From assembly GCA_900100095.1 (NCBI GenBank), contig FMTN01000006.1, positions 153,251 to 217,250 on the forward strand: a DNA stretch of 64,000 nt. Direction: 5' to 3'. The notes below the pieces were generated by a model. That model saw nothing but the letters and a program-made list of their open reading frames with translations, was not told the DNA's origin and did no database searches. The stretch is from Lachnospiraceae bacterium C10. GTDB lineage: Bacteria; Bacillota; Clostridia; Lachnospirales; Lachnospiraceae. A program made the position numbers and the translations under genes. Shown here piece by piece: positions 16,515-26,024 of this stretch; position 1 is the first letter of the stretch, and each line of letters begins with the position of its first letter.

Positions 16515-17962
16515 CAGTCACCTCCCAACAGGTTTTTCACCAGCTTCTGAGCATCCAGAACTTCAATATCTTCCGGAACATTCTGCCCATTTGTAATATA
16601 TGACAATGGAGCATCACAGTACATACGAATATTAAAAATATTGCCATAGTAGTTTGTCTCATCCAGCTTTGTAAATATCAGATTAAAATCTGTAAAGCTT
16701 CGATAGGAATCGACAATCATCTTAAGGTCCTTATACTTTGTCGTTGCGGAAAGAACCAGATATACCTGTTTGTCATATTTTTCCGGTACCGCTTCAAGCA
16801 ACGCCTTAAGCGAAGCACGCTGTGTCTCATTCTTGTGTGAAAAACCAAGGGTATCGACAAGAATTAGATCACACTCCTTATATTCACCAATTTCCTTCTT
16901 TAAATCTTCCGGAGATAACAGCACCACGGAGTCCACTTCCAGGATATTGGCATAAACCGAAAGCTGTTCTGCTGCAGCGATACGAAAGGTGTCCGCTGTA
17001 AGAAAAGCAACTTTCTTGTGCTCAGATATTTTGTAGCGGCTTGCCAGCTTTGCAAGGGTTGTTGTTTTGCCAACACCGGTAGGTCCAATTAAAAATACAA
17101 CAGCCGGCTTTTTCTCAAAGGAAATCTCCTTTGGTTGACCGATCTTAAGTGCCATCTTCTGATATACATTGGATATAATATAATCCATGCTGTTTCCGGC
17201 TGAGATCAAACGATCAACATCGGATAACATAAGGTTGACATATTTCTCATCCACCTCATGTTCCAGCAGGATATTGTAAACCATTTTTACGAAGCCGATA
17301 TATTCCTTTGCACCTTCACCAAAGAGGGAAGCTGCCGGCTGAGACGGCATGGAATCATTATGTGTCTGATGGGTTACTTCCTGAGGTTTTACAGCTGCAA
17401 CCGGCTGAGGCGATACATTTGGAATCTGTTTGGCATGAATCACCTTCTGCTCCGGATTAAAATCCTTTACATCGGAAACATCAATATTTCTTGCTCCAAT
17501 CACTTCTCCGACTTCTTTAAAGGCACTTTCCAATGCCTTTGCATCCAGAGTATTCTCTGTCTCCTTAAACGCCTTATGCTCGGTTACAGGCGCGACATCC
17601 TGCTTTGTCTGCTTTGCATAAACAGAAAGAGCGGAAGGTGCCTGCTCCATATCTCCTCCGGCCGGAGGAATCACTATTTTCTCATCTGCTACAGCAGAGA
17701 AATTTGCATTGGAAGCAGCTGCCGCCTTGGCATTTTTAATCTTCTTGTCTTCCTCATCATGTCTTCTCTCATATGTATATGGCTCAGACAAATCATCTTC
17801 AATTGCACCGGTTACTTCAAAGGTGCTTTTGCGAAAAACGCCAAAGAGACCTGCAGGATGAATCTCCTTCACATTCATGATCACAACCTGTGGTCCAAGA
17901 TCAGCCTTCGCCTTTTCAATTGCCTCTTCCCGGGTCTTGCCGGTATACTTATTGATTGTCAT
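16514..17962 (-). CDS. flhF: SRP-type GTPase FlhF
   Basis: 482 residues, long for FlhF (Bacillus 366) because of an extended linker. The N-terminal B domain begins TINKYTGKTREEAIEKAK; a Pro/Ala/Lys-rich linker spans about 65-210. The NG GTPase domain has G1 FLIGPTGVGKTTTLAKLA, the RIAAAEQLSVYA helix and DTLGFSHK, and G4 FTKLDE. FlhF recruits early basal-body parts to the membrane. It follows flhA immediately, as in Bacillus. Confidence 0.95.
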   Translation of the reverse strand: MTINKYTGKTREEAIEKAKADLGPQVVIMNVKEIHPAGLFGVFRKSTFEVTGAIEDDLSEPYTYERRHDEEDKKIKNAKAAAASNANFSAVADEKIVIPPAGGDMEQAPSALSVYAKQTKQDVAPVTEHKAFKETENTLDAKALESAFKEVGEVIGARNIDVSDVKDFNPEQKVIHAKQIPNVSPQPVAAVKPQEVTHQTHNDSMPSQPAASLFGEGAKEYIGFVKMVYNILLEHEVDEKYVNLMLSDVDRLISAGNSMDYIISNVYQKMALKIGQPKEISFEKKPAVVFLIGPTGVGKTTTLAKLASRYKISEHKKVAFLTADTFRIAAAEQLSVYANILEVDSVVLLSPEDLKKEIGEYKECDLILVDTLGFSHKNETQRASLKALLEAVPEKYDKQVYLVLSATTKYKDLKMIVDSYRSFTDFNLIFTKLDETNYYGNIFNIRMYCDAPLSYITNGQNVPEDIEVLDAQKLVKNLLGGD

Positions 17963-20026
17963 TTACGCTGCCACCATTCCTACGGACTGCAGTTCTACAT
18001 CCGAATCAACTTCATTGTACGATACAACAATTAAATCTTCTAAATAATCCTCTGATAATTTCTTAAAGTACATTCTCACAATCGGGGAACATACAACAAT
18101 TGGAGTTCTTCCAAGTTCTTCCATCTTAGCAACTTCTGCTTTCAGTGATTCCATAATGGAACGAATCCGTTCCGGATCAAGTGTAATATAGGCACCCTGC
18201 TCTGTCTGCTTAACAGAGGACATGATCTCCTGCTCGATCTTAGGATCCACCGTAATAACCTGATTGGCTTCATTTGGCTCAAAGTATTTACTGCTGATAG
18301 CTCTCTTAAGTCCCTGACGGACATATTCTGTCAGGACATCGGTATCTCTTGTTGCCGAAGCGTGATCTGCAAGGATTTCGAAAATAGAAAGCAGATCACG
18401 AATCGAAACACCTTCTGCAAGGAGGTTGGCCAGTACTTTCTGGATTTCTCCAAGGTTAAGTTCTGCAGGGGTAAGCTCCTCCACCAGTACAGGATTTGTC
18501 TGTTTAAGATTGTCAACAAGGTTCTGTACATCCTGACGGGTAAGAAGTTCTGCAATATGAGAACGAATGACCTCTGTCAAATGTGTTGCAATGATCGATG
18601 GAGGATCTACAACCGTATATCCCAGAGACTCGGCTCTTTCTCTCTGTCCCTCTGTAATCCATTGCGCCGGCAGATGGAAGGACGGCTCAAAGGTCGGGAT
18701 ACCGGTAATTTCTTCCTGAACATATCCCGGATTCATAGCCATATAGTGGTCAAATAAAATCTCACCCTCTGCAACCTGAATTCCTTTGATCTTAATCACA
18801 TACTGGTTCGGATTCAGCTGGATATTGTCTCTTAGTCGTATAATCGGAACAACGGTTCCCAATTCCAGCGCAATCTGACGACGGATCATAACCACACGAT
18901 CCAGTAAGTCACCACCCTGATTCACATCAGCGAGAGGGATGATTCCATAACCGAATTCCAGCTCAATCGGATCAACCGAAAGAAGGGATACCACGTTCTC
19001 AGGCTTACGGATTTCTTCTGCTTCTGTCTCCTCCTGCTCCACCTCTTCCTTGATGGATTCCTGTCCAATGGTTTTATTAAGATTATGTGCAATAATCAAT
19101 AATGCAATACCAAAGGCTCCAAATAAAACGATGTTCAATGGTGTAACTACACCCAAAAGGATTAAGATTGTTCCTACAACGTTTAACACTTTCGGGAAAC
19201 CAAACAACTGCTTGATCAGCTGACCTGAAAAATCTGCCTGCTTAGCACCTTTTGTAACAAGGACACCAGTTGATAGAGAAATCAATAAAGATGGAATGGA
19301 AGATGCAAGTCCATCTCCGATTGTAAGAACACCAAATTGATTTAAGGCAGATGTAACATCCATCCCCTGTCTTGTGACACCCATAATAATACCACCGACA
19401 AGGTTAATTACTGTAATAATAAGACCGGCTGTTGCATCTCCCTTTACGTATTTGGTAGCACCATCCATGGATCCGAAGAAGGATGACTCTTCCTGGAGTT
19501 TATCTCGTCTTCTCTTCGCTTCCTTCTCATCAATGGAGCCGGAGGAAACATCTGCTTCAATTGCCATCTGCTTACCAGGCATGGCATCCAGTGTAAAACG
19601 TGCTGTTACTTCTGATACACGTTCCGTACCTTTATTGATAACAATAAACTGTATCAGAATCAGGATAATGAAAACGATGGCACCCATAACCAGATCGCCG
19701 CCACCTACGAAGGAACCGAAGGTCTCAACGACGTTACCCGGCTTACCGGTTGTAAGGATCAAACGAGTGGAACCTACATTCAACGAAATTCGAAAGATGG
19801 TTGTAAGCAAAAGCAGGGTTGGATAAAAGGACATATCCAACGGTTCTTTCACAAACAGGGAATTAATCAGCACCGTCATTGCTACTCCGATATTAATAGC
19901 AAGACAAACATCCAACAGCCAAGAAGGAATAGGAACGATAAAGAAAACAACCGCAGCCAAAAGGTACCCAGCTACACCTATATCGGTGAATTTAAGACCA
20001 GTGCGTTTCTCTAAGGTCTCACCCAT
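17963..20026 (-). CDS. flhA: Flagellar export gate protein FlhA
   Basis: 687 residues, normal for FlhA (about 680-700). About eight N-terminal TM segments (residues 15-320) include the cytoplasmic FHIPEP-type loop around MPGKQMAIEADVSSG, which carries the proton-linked charged residues. The C-terminal cytosolic ring domain (about 350-687) docks chaperone-substrate complexes. It forms the nonameric ring of the type III export gate. It follows flhB by 27 bases. Confidence 0.97.
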   Translation of the reverse strand: MGETLEKRTGLKFTDIGVAGYLLAAVVFFIVPIPSWLLDVCLAINIGVAMTVLINSLFVKEPLDMSFYPTLLLLTTIFRISLNVGSTRLILTTGKPGNVVETFGSFVGGGDLVMGAIVFIILILIQFIVINKGTERVSEVTARFTLDAMPGKQMAIEADVSSGSIDEKEAKRRRDKLQEESSFFGSMDGATKYVKGDATAGLIITVINLVGGIIMGVTRQGMDVTSALNQFGVLTIGDGLASSIPSLLISLSTGVLVTKGAKQADFSGQLIKQLFGFPKVLNVVGTILILLGVVTPLNIVLFGAFGIALLIIAHNLNKTIGQESIKEEVEQEETEAEEIRKPENVVSLLSVDPIELEFGYGIIPLADVNQGGDLLDRVVMIRRQIALELGTVVPIIRLRDNIQLNPNQYVIKIKGIQVAEGEILFDHYMAMNPGYVQEEITGIPTFEPSFHLPAQWITEGQRERAESLGYTVVDPPSIIATHLTEVIRSHIAELLTRQDVQNLVDNLKQTNPVLVEELTPAELNLGEIQKVLANLLAEGVSIRDLLSIFEILADHASATRDTDVLTEYVRQGLKRAISSKYFEPNEANQVITVDPKIEQEIMSSVKQTEQGAYITLDPERIRSIMESLKAEVAKMEELGRTPIVVCSPIVRMYFKKLSEDYLEDLIVVSYNEVDSDVELQSVGMVAA

Positions 20027-20053
20027 CTTTTTCTCCTTTCCTATAGTTAAAAA

Positions 20054-21196
20054 TTAATGTCTCGGCTTCTTTTTATTATAAATGACGGCAAGCACCTCTG
20101 CAACTGCCTGATATAACTCAGGAGGTATTTGCTGCCCCACTTCAACCGTGGTATAGATTGCTCTTGCCAACGGTTTGTTTTCTACGATTTCAACGCCATG
20201 TTCGGTTGCCGCCTCTCGAATCTTTTGCGCTAAAAAGTCTTCTCCTTTAGCAACAACGACAGGGGCATTTGCCACTTCAGTGTCATATTTTACCGCAACA
20301 GCAATATGTGTCGGGTTTGTAATGACAACATCCGCCTGAGGAACCTGTTGCATCATGCGACGCTGTGACACTTCCCGCATTTTTTGTCTCTGCTGTCCCT
20401 TAATCTGAGGATCTCCTTCAGAATTCTTAAATTCATCTTTAACTTCCTGCTTTGTCATTTTAATATCTTTTTTGAACTTTCGTTTCTGATAAAACAGATC
20501 AACAAAGCCAATCAGAAGATAAATAGCACTGATACGAAGTCCTGTATCCACCACAAGTTGTCCAACCAATGCAATGGCCTGAAATAAATCCAATTCATAC
20601 AGAATAAAGATTTCATGAATATGGGTGGAAATAACAGAATAAGCCACCACAAATATCATGGTGATCTTAGCGATGGATAAAAATAAATTAAACAGAGCCT
20701 GTTTACTAAAGATCCTCTTCATTCCATTGATTGGATTGAATTTATTCAGATTCGGTTTCAACGGTTCGGTTGAAACTTTAAACTGGAACTGTAATCCGGT
20801 ACCGAACAATGCAGAAAAAAAGCCTGCAAGCATAAAAGGAAGGACCAATAGCAGCATCTGAAGATATACATCTTTGAAAAGAGCATGCATGGACACAACC
20901 GTCGGTGTCCCTTTTTCAGAAGAAATATAGTCAGGAACCACGCTAGTAAAAATCCATTTGAAAATGGAGATAAAGCGTTCTCCCATTTGAAATGCCACGA
21001 AACGAAGTGTCAAAAAGAGTACAAACAATTCTATGGCAAATCCAAGCTCCTGGCTCTTTCCGACCTGACCTTTTTTACGGGTGTCAGAAATCTTTTTCGC
21101 TGTCGGCTCCTCTGTTTTATCATCACCGAAAAACTGAAGATCCAACTCCAAAAGCGGACAATATGCAACTGATTCAAATTCCTCTTGACTTAACAT
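20054..21196 (-). CDS. flhB: Flagellar export switch protein FlhB
   Basis: 380 residues from the ATG at 21196, 13 bases after a GGAGGA inside the end of fliR. A TTG at 21220 would add 8 residues but lacks an SD. The N-terminus LELDLQFFGDDKTEEPTAKK is typical of Firmicute FlhB. Four TM segments are followed by a cytosolic domain with the autocleavage site NPTH (about residue 294) that switches export from rod-hook to filament substrates. It overlaps the fliR end, so translation is coupled. Confidence 0.95.
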   Translation of the reverse strand: MLSQEEFESVAYCPLLELDLQFFGDDKTEEPTAKKISDTRKKGQVGKSQELGFAIELFVLFLTLRFVAFQMGERFISIFKWIFTSVVPDYISSEKGTPTVVSMHALFKDVYLQMLLLVLPFMLAGFFSALFGTGLQFQFKVSTEPLKPNLNKFNPINGMKRIFSKQALFNLFLSIAKITMIFVVAYSVISTHIHEIFILYELDLFQAIALVGQLVVDTGLRISAIYLLIGFVDLFYQKRKFKKDIKMTKQEVKDEFKNSEGDPQIKGQQRQKMREVSQRRMMQQVPQADVVITNPTHIAVAVKYDTEVANAPVVVAKGEDFLAQKIREAATEHGVEIVENKPLARAIYTTVEVGQQIPPELYQAVAEVLAVIYNKKKPRH

Positions 21197-21197
21197 A

Positions 21198-21980
21198 TTA
21201 TCCGTAAAGTCCTCCTGCAAAATTACGTAAATTAATTCTAATCTGTTCTGTGATCAAAGCAACCACTTCCGGGAAGAGGAACACACACAGATATAAAACA
21301 GCAAGACCGGTAAGAATCTTAATCTGTACTCCGACACTGAACATATTCATCTGCGGAGCAACCTTGGCCATGATTCCAAGCACAACATTCATAACAAGAA
21401 TGGTTGCAAAAATCGGCAACATAATCCGGAAGCCTAAAACAAACAGATTGCGCATAAACAAAATCATGGAAGACAACATATGCTCCCGGTTAAACAATGC
21501 CCCGCCCAGTGGAATCAGAGAAAACGAATCCACCAGTGAGCGAATCAAAAACTGATGGACATTTCCGATCAGCATTAACATCAGGGTAAAATAGTAATAG
21601 ATATTACCTGTAATTGTAACCTGCGTGTTCATCGTCGGATCAAATTCCGTCGCCATAGACAAGCCGATGTCCATATCGATAATATTACCCGCAAACAAAA
21701 CAATGGAATTACAAATAGAGGCTGCATAACCCAGAATAAAACCGGTAAGAGCCTCTCTCGCAACCAAAACACCGTATCCGATCACGCTGACATAGCTTAC
21801 TTCTTTGATATCAAGAACCGACATGAGCATGATACTTACGATACCCGAAAATCCGATTTTCGTAATTGCCGGTACTCCTCTCATACTAAAGAAAGGTGCA
21901 ACAAAAACAAAACAGGATATTCGTACCAATATCAGTAAAAAATATTCTATTTGGTATAAATCAAATGTAGCATTAACCAT
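21198..21980 (-). CDS. fliR: Flagellar export protein FliR
   Basis: 260 residues with about six TM segments, the usual FliR topology and length. Family-like stretches include FLLILVRISCFVFVAPFFSMRGVP near the N-terminus and the polar loop around MATEFDPTMNTQ. FliR forms, with FliP and FliQ, the conical export channel inside the MS ring. It sits 2 bases after fliQ, and its last codons carry the flhB ribosome binding site. Confidence 0.95.
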   Translation of the reverse strand: MVNATFDLYQIEYFLLILVRISCFVFVAPFFSMRGVPAITKIGFSGIVSIMLMSVLDIKEVSYVSVIGYGVLVAREALTGFILGYAASICNSIVLFAGNIIDMDIGLSMATEFDPTMNTQVTITGNIYYYFTLMLMLIGNVHQFLIRSLVDSFSLIPLGGALFNREHMLSSMILFMRNLFVLGFRIMLPIFATILVMNVVLGIMAKVAPQMNMFSVGVQIKILTGLAVLYLCVFLFPEVVALITEQIRINLRNFAGGLYG

Positions 21981-21982
21981 AA

Positions 21983-22252
21983 TTATTTGGTGTAGATACT
22001 AAAATTCGACCAAAGGGTTGTCATGTAGCCGACAATCGTATTCATAATAAATGAACCAAAAATCAGCAATGCAATAAAAATAGACAAAATCTTTGGTACA
22101 AATGTCAGTGTCTGTTCCTGAATGGATGTGACGGTCTGAAAGATACTAATCACAAGACCGACCACAAGAGAAATCAGAAGCATCGGTGCAGAACATACAA
22201 TGATATTATAGAATGCTTCCCGCATTATATCGAGAACCTGTCCTTCTGTCAT
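21983..22252 (-). CDS. fliQ: Flagellar export protein FliQ
   Basis: 89 residues from the ATG at 22252, which has a well-spaced GGAGG and gives the standard FliQ length; seven extra in-frame residues upstream contain the SD itself and are rejected. Two TM hairpin segments flank the conserved GLVISIFQTVTSIQEQTLTFVPKI. Four FliQ copies wrap the FliP-FliR core of the export gate. Confidence 0.96.
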   Translation of the reverse strand: MTEGQVLDIMREAFYNIIVCSAPMLLISLVVGLVISIFQTVTSIQEQTLTFVPKILSIFIALLIFGSFIMNTIVGYMTTLWSNFSIYTK

Positions 22253-22279
22253 ACGAATCCTCCATCCTTTCACATAATT

Positions 22280-23104
22280 TTATTGGAATGTCTTAACAAC
22301 ACTGCCAATTACAAGATTCCATCCATCTGCCATGATAAACAACAGAATTTTAAACGGCAATGAAATTGTCGTCGGTGGCAACATCATCATACCCATGGAC
22401 ATAAGAACAGATGCAACGACCATGTCGATGACAATAAACGGAATATAAATCAAAAAGCCCATGATAAACGCTGTTCGCAGTTCGCTTAAAATAAAGCTCG
22501 GAATCAGAACATGCATTGGAACATCGTCATAGTCTTTATATTTCACTCCGGCAATATCACAAAAAAGATTAAGATCCTTCTCCTGTGTCTGTCCGTACAT
22601 GAACTCACGAAGAGGTTCCTTTATTTCTTTGTATGCCTTTTCCTGCGTGATTTTACCGGCGTCCAGCGGTACAATTGCATTCGTATAAATGGTATTTGCC
22701 GTTGGCCACATAATAAATAACGTCAAAAAAAGAGCCAAACCGATCATTACCTGGTTTGGCGGAGATGTCTGTGTTCCTAATGCCATCCTGATGAAATGAA
22801 GCACAATAACAATACGTGTAAAACTTGTCAGCATCATCAGAATTGCCGGAGCCAGTGAAATTACTGTGAGTACAAGAAGCATACGCACGGTAGAACTTAA
22901 TGTTCCGGTATCTCCGTCAAATGATAAATTAAAACCAGATGTTGATGATCCTGTCCGTTTGCCTGAAGCATTCGGAGCACCATCCTTTGGTCCATAACTC
23001 ATCGCATAGACTTTCGTAGTACCCATCATAAATACAGCAGATGCAAAGCATCCCAGCCCAAACACAATGCAAAGGACTGCGATAATCTTCTGAAAGCGTT
23101 TCAT
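22280..23104 (-). CDS. fliP: Flagellar export protein FliP
   Basis: 274 residues. An N-terminal signal peptide (about 1-34) precedes the mature chain, which has four TM segments. Typical segments are ILMMLTSFTRIVIVLHFIRMALGTQTSPPNQVMIGLALFLT and FLIYIPFIVIDMVVASVLMSMGMMMLPP, the core of the export gate. FliP pentamers with one FliR nucleate export-gate assembly. The start overlaps the fliO stop by 4 bases. Confidence 0.97.
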   Translation of the reverse strand: MKRFQKIIAVLCIVFGLGCFASAVFMMGTTKVYAMSYGPKDGAPNASGKRTGSSTSGFNLSFDGDTGTLSSTVRMLLVLTVISLAPAILMMLTSFTRIVIVLHFIRMALGTQTSPPNQVMIGLALFLTLFIMWPTANTIYTNAIVPLDAGKITQEKAYKEIKEPLREFMYGQTQEKDLNLFCDIAGVKYKDYDDVPMHVLIPSFILSELRTAFIMGFLIYIPFIVIDMVVASVLMSMGMMMLPPTTISLPFKILLFIMADGWNLVIGSVVKTFQ

Positions 23105-23499
23105 GATTTTCCTTTACTTTTTTTATTTGCTATAAAGTTCTGAAGATAAGTATCGAATCGATTGCCGAGAGAATCTTTCGATTCCATGTCCTCCTGTAAA
23201 ATCAGATCATCGCGATCAATCTTACCGAGTAATGTAATCTCATCTTTGCCCATGGCAATGCAATAATAAGAATCCCTGCCAACTTTAACGACGGCAAGGA
23301 ACTTATTATTACCAATCCTCATGGAATCAATAATTTCAAAATTTTTATTAGACATTGTATGCTTCTGATAATTTGCAATGAAATGGGTGGTAAAATAGCA
23401 CAAAGCTACTACCACCACAAACATTACAAAAACCACAAGCATCTGAATAAAATTATCCAATGCAGAGGTTGATGAAGCAAGATACATAGAATTATCCAA
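23101..23499 (-). CDS. fliO: FliO/FliZ-type flagellar export chaperone
   Basis: 132 residues. One TM (about 18-38) is followed by a small cytosolic beta domain with the FliO pattern IIDSMRIGNNKFLAVVKVGRDSYYCIAMGKDEITLLGKI. FliO is a membrane scaffold that promotes FliP ring assembly. It overlaps cheY by 8 bases and fliP by 4, in the order cheY-fliO-fliP found in Bacillus. Confidence 0.85.
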   Translation of the reverse strand: MDNSMYLASSTSALDNFIQMLVVFVMFVVVVALCYFTTHFIANYQKHTMSNKNFEIIDSMRIGNNKFLAVVKVGRDSYYCIAMGKDEITLLGKIDRDDLILQEDMESKDSLGNRFDTYLQNFIANKKSKGKS

Positions 23500-23854
23500 T
23501 AACCTTCTTCACAGCCTCAAGGACACGCTCAGCCTGGAATGGCTTAACGATAAAGTCCTTTGCACCGGACTGGATTGCTTCAATAACCATTGCCTGCTGT
23601 CCCATTGCAGAACACATGATAATGGATGCATTCGGGTCCTTTGCACGGATTCCCTTTAACGCACCGATTCCATCCATCTCAGGCATTGTGATATCCATTA
23701 ATACAAGGTCCGGATTGTATTCAGAATAAGCTTCAACAGCTTTTACACCGTTCTCTGCTTCTCCGACTACATTATATCCGTTCTTGGTAAGGATATCCTT
23801 GATCATCATTCTCATGAAGGCTGCATCATCACAAATCAAAATATTCTTTGCCAT
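23492..23854 (-). CDS. cheY: Chemotaxis response regulator CheY
   Basis: 120 residues, a single receiver domain with all key residues: the acidic pair in ICDDAAFM, phosphoacceptor Asp in VLMDITMPEMDG, Thr/Ser in MCSAMG and Lys in FIVKPFQ. In this lineage CheY-P binds FliM and FliY at the switch and promotes counter-clockwise rotation (established for Bacillus). It sits between fliY and fliO. Its intact site contrasts with the CheB receiver in the same operon. Confidence 0.96.
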   Translation of the reverse strand: MAKNILICDDAAFMRMMIKDILTKNGYNVVGEAENGVKAVEAYSEYNPDLVLMDITMPEMDGIGALKGIRAKDPNASIIMCSAMGQQAMVIEAIQSGAKDFIVKPFQAERVLEAVKKVIG

Positions 23855-23878
23855 TGTCTCTTCTCCTTATGAATCTTG

Positions 23879-25024
23879 TTACTTAACTATCTCTGTTATT
23901 CTAACACCAAAAGCTTCCTCAATAACAACGACTTCGCCTTTTGCAACATACTTGCCGTTGACAAGTACATCGACAGGCTCACCGGCTATCTTGTTCAATT
24001 CAATGATGGTTCCCGGTGAAAATTCCAGGATATCATGAATTGACTTATGGGTCCTACCCAATTCAACAGTTACTTCCAGAGGAACATCCATGATAAGATC
24101 GATATTCTCCGGAGAATATGCAGGCATAATGTTCTGCGCAAATGGCGTGAACTGTGCCTGCTCTACATTAACCTGAGGCTGCATAACCTGCTGTGGCGCC
24201 ATTGGTGGCGGTGACATAGGAGGTGGTGCCTGCATTCCTTGAGCTGGAGCCGGTGTCGGCGCTGAAGGGGCAGGTGCCGCAGGAGTAGGAGCTGGTGTTG
24301 GTGCAGTTTCTTCAACTGTCGAAGCTGTATCACTTTCCATATTCTCTATTACTGATCTACACATTTCTTGAGCCAAACTAATCGGATATAACTGCATGAT
24401 CTTGGAATCTACAAGATCACCAATCAACATCTTGAATTCAATCTTGACGAAAGGTCCCTTAAGGAAGTCGTCAATCTCTCCTCCATCCGGTGATTCCGCT
24501 AAATCCATCAAGTCTGATGATGGAGGACTGATGTCAACCATCATATTCAGCATAGAACTTAGTGACGTAGCTGCGCTACCCATCATCTGATTCATCGCTT
24601 CTGAGATTGCAGATAAATGAAGTTCTGAAATCTCACCATCGGTATTGGTCCCGTCACCACCCATCATAAGATCTGTGATGACTTTAACATCTCTGTCTTT
24701 AAGAACTAAAACATTGGTTCCGTCCAGACCCTTTGTATAAGCAATCTTGACCAGTACACACGGCTTCTCGTACATATTGACGATTTCATCCCAGTTACTG
24801 ATCGAAACTACAGGCGTCGAGATCTCAACCTTCTTATTAACCAAGGAAAATAAGGTCGTTGCTGCCGTGCCCATGCTTATATTTGCAACTTCGCCGATTG
24901 TATCTTTCTGTTCATCGGCTAACATCACTTCACCATCGGCCGTAGCTGGTGATTCACCATCGCCAGCTGCATTAAACAGCGCGTTAATCTCTTCCTGAGA
25001 TAAGTTGGTGTCCCCCATAGTCAA
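23879..25024 (-). CDS. fliY: Flagellar switch protein and CheY-P phosphatase FliY
   Basis: 381 residues in three parts. An N-terminal CheY-P-binding peptide (NLSQEEINALF) resembles that of FliM. A CheC-type phosphatase domain (about 30-215) has both Glu/Asn sites (GEVANISMG and SEAMNQMMG). After a Pro/Ala/Met/Gln-rich linker (about 230-295) comes a C-terminal SpoA/FliN domain (about 305-381). It replaces FliN in the C-ring and dephosphorylates CheY-P at the motor. No separate fliN is present in the window. It overlaps the fliM stop by 4 bases. Confidence 0.95.
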   Translation of the reverse strand: MTMGDTNLSQEEINALFNAAGDGESPATADGEVMLADEQKDTIGEVANISMGTAATTLFSLVNKKVEISTPVVSISNWDEIVNMYEKPCVLVKIAYTKGLDGTNVLVLKDRDVKVITDLMMGGDGTNTDGEISELHLSAISEAMNQMMGSAATSLSSMLNMMVDISPPSSDLMDLAESPDGGEIDDFLKGPFVKIEFKMLIGDLVDSKIMQLYPISLAQEMCRSVIENMESDTASTVEETAPTPAPTPAAPAPSAPTPAPAQGMQAPPPMSPPPMAPQQVMQPQVNVEQAQFTPFAQNIMPAYSPENIDLIMDVPLEVTVELGRTHKSIHDILEFSPGTIIELNKIAGEPVDVLVNGKYVAKGEVVVIEEAFGVRITEIVK

Positions 25025-26004
25025 ATATCTTCCTCTCTTATTACAGTAGTGACACGTACAGCATATTTCTTATCTATCGAACCCGGTAGAGCTGTAAATT
25101 TACAGATGTCTCCTACATATACATCAAGTTCATCATCCACTTTACGATTAAGGCGTATTACATCTCCTCTTTGTAAGCTTGCAAAATCACTAACACTAAT
25201 ACTACTCTTGCCAAGGACAGCCGTTACTGGTACGTTTGCTTTTCGAATAAGCGCCTCAATATCATCCGTAAAGTATTCTTCTGTCTTATCCTGCATATTA
25301 GAATACCAGAACTTAGTATTAAGTTTATCCATTACCGGCTCAAGTGTCAAATATGGAAGGCAGACATTCATCAAGCCTTCAACATCGCCGATACGAATAT
25401 TCAACGTGACAATAGCAATCATCTCAGATGGAGATATAATCTGAGCAAACTGTGAATTCGTCTCGATACGATTCAGCCGCGGGTGAATATCCACCACATT
25501 AAGCCATGGCTCCCGAAGAAGCTCAACACAGCTGCTCATTACACGTTCAATGATTAAAAGTTCGATTTCTGAGAAATCCCGAACTTTCTCTAACGGTTCT
25601 CCTTCACCTCCCAGCATACGATCAACAATCGCAAAGCCCAGCTTGTTAGCCATCTCCATAATAATATTACCTTTTAACGGATCGTAATCCACGACTCCTA
25701 GTAATACCGGATTAGAAAGCGCATTGGAGAATTCCATATACGTTACGGCCTCGGAATTCATTACCTCGACCTGAATATTTTTTCGGAGATATACCGGGAG
25801 ATTGGTTGAAAGCAATCGTCCGTAATGTTCAAATATAATCTCCAGTGTCCTTAAATGTTCCTTTGAGAATTTTGAAGGTCGTGAGAAATCGTAATCTTTG
25901 ACGGTGTTCTCATTATTCTTCTTCATCTCTTCGACATCGACTTCACCACTGTTTAATGCTTGCAGCAGGTTGTCAATCTCGCTCTGGGACAGGACATCAC
26001 TCAT
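25021..26004 (-). CDS. fliM: Flagellar motor switch protein FliM
   Basis: 327 residues, normal for FliM. The N-terminal LSQSEIDNLLQAL is the CheY-P-binding peptide; the middle domain has MLGGEGEP (the GGxG motif that contacts FliG); the C-terminal SpoA domain ends in a FliN-like fold. It forms the C-ring wall between FliG and FliY. It lies 20 bases after fliL. Confidence 0.97.
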   Translation of the reverse strand: MSDVLSQSEIDNLLQALNSGEVDVEEMKKNNENTVKDYDFSRPSKFSKEHLRTLEIIFEHYGRLLSTNLPVYLRKNIQVEVMNSEAVTYMEFSNALSNPVLLGVVDYDPLKGNIIMEMANKLGFAIVDRMLGGEGEPLEKVRDFSEIELLIIERVMSSCVELLREPWLNVVDIHPRLNRIETNSQFAQIISPSEMIAIVTLNIRIGDVEGLMNVCLPYLTLEPVMDKLNTKFWYSNMQDKTEEYFTDDIEALIRKANVPVTAVLGKSSISVSDFASLQRGDVIRLNRKVDDELDVYVGDICKFTALPGSIDKKYAVRVTTVIREEDI

Positions 26005-26024
26005 GGTCTCACCACCTGTCCTGC

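Noticed and set aside
17258..18034. Long plus-strand open frame (258 codons) opposite flhF
   Set aside because: It lies wholly antisense to a well-conserved gene, has Cys/His/Leu-rich composition typical of a shadow frame, and no ribosome binding site or known motif.
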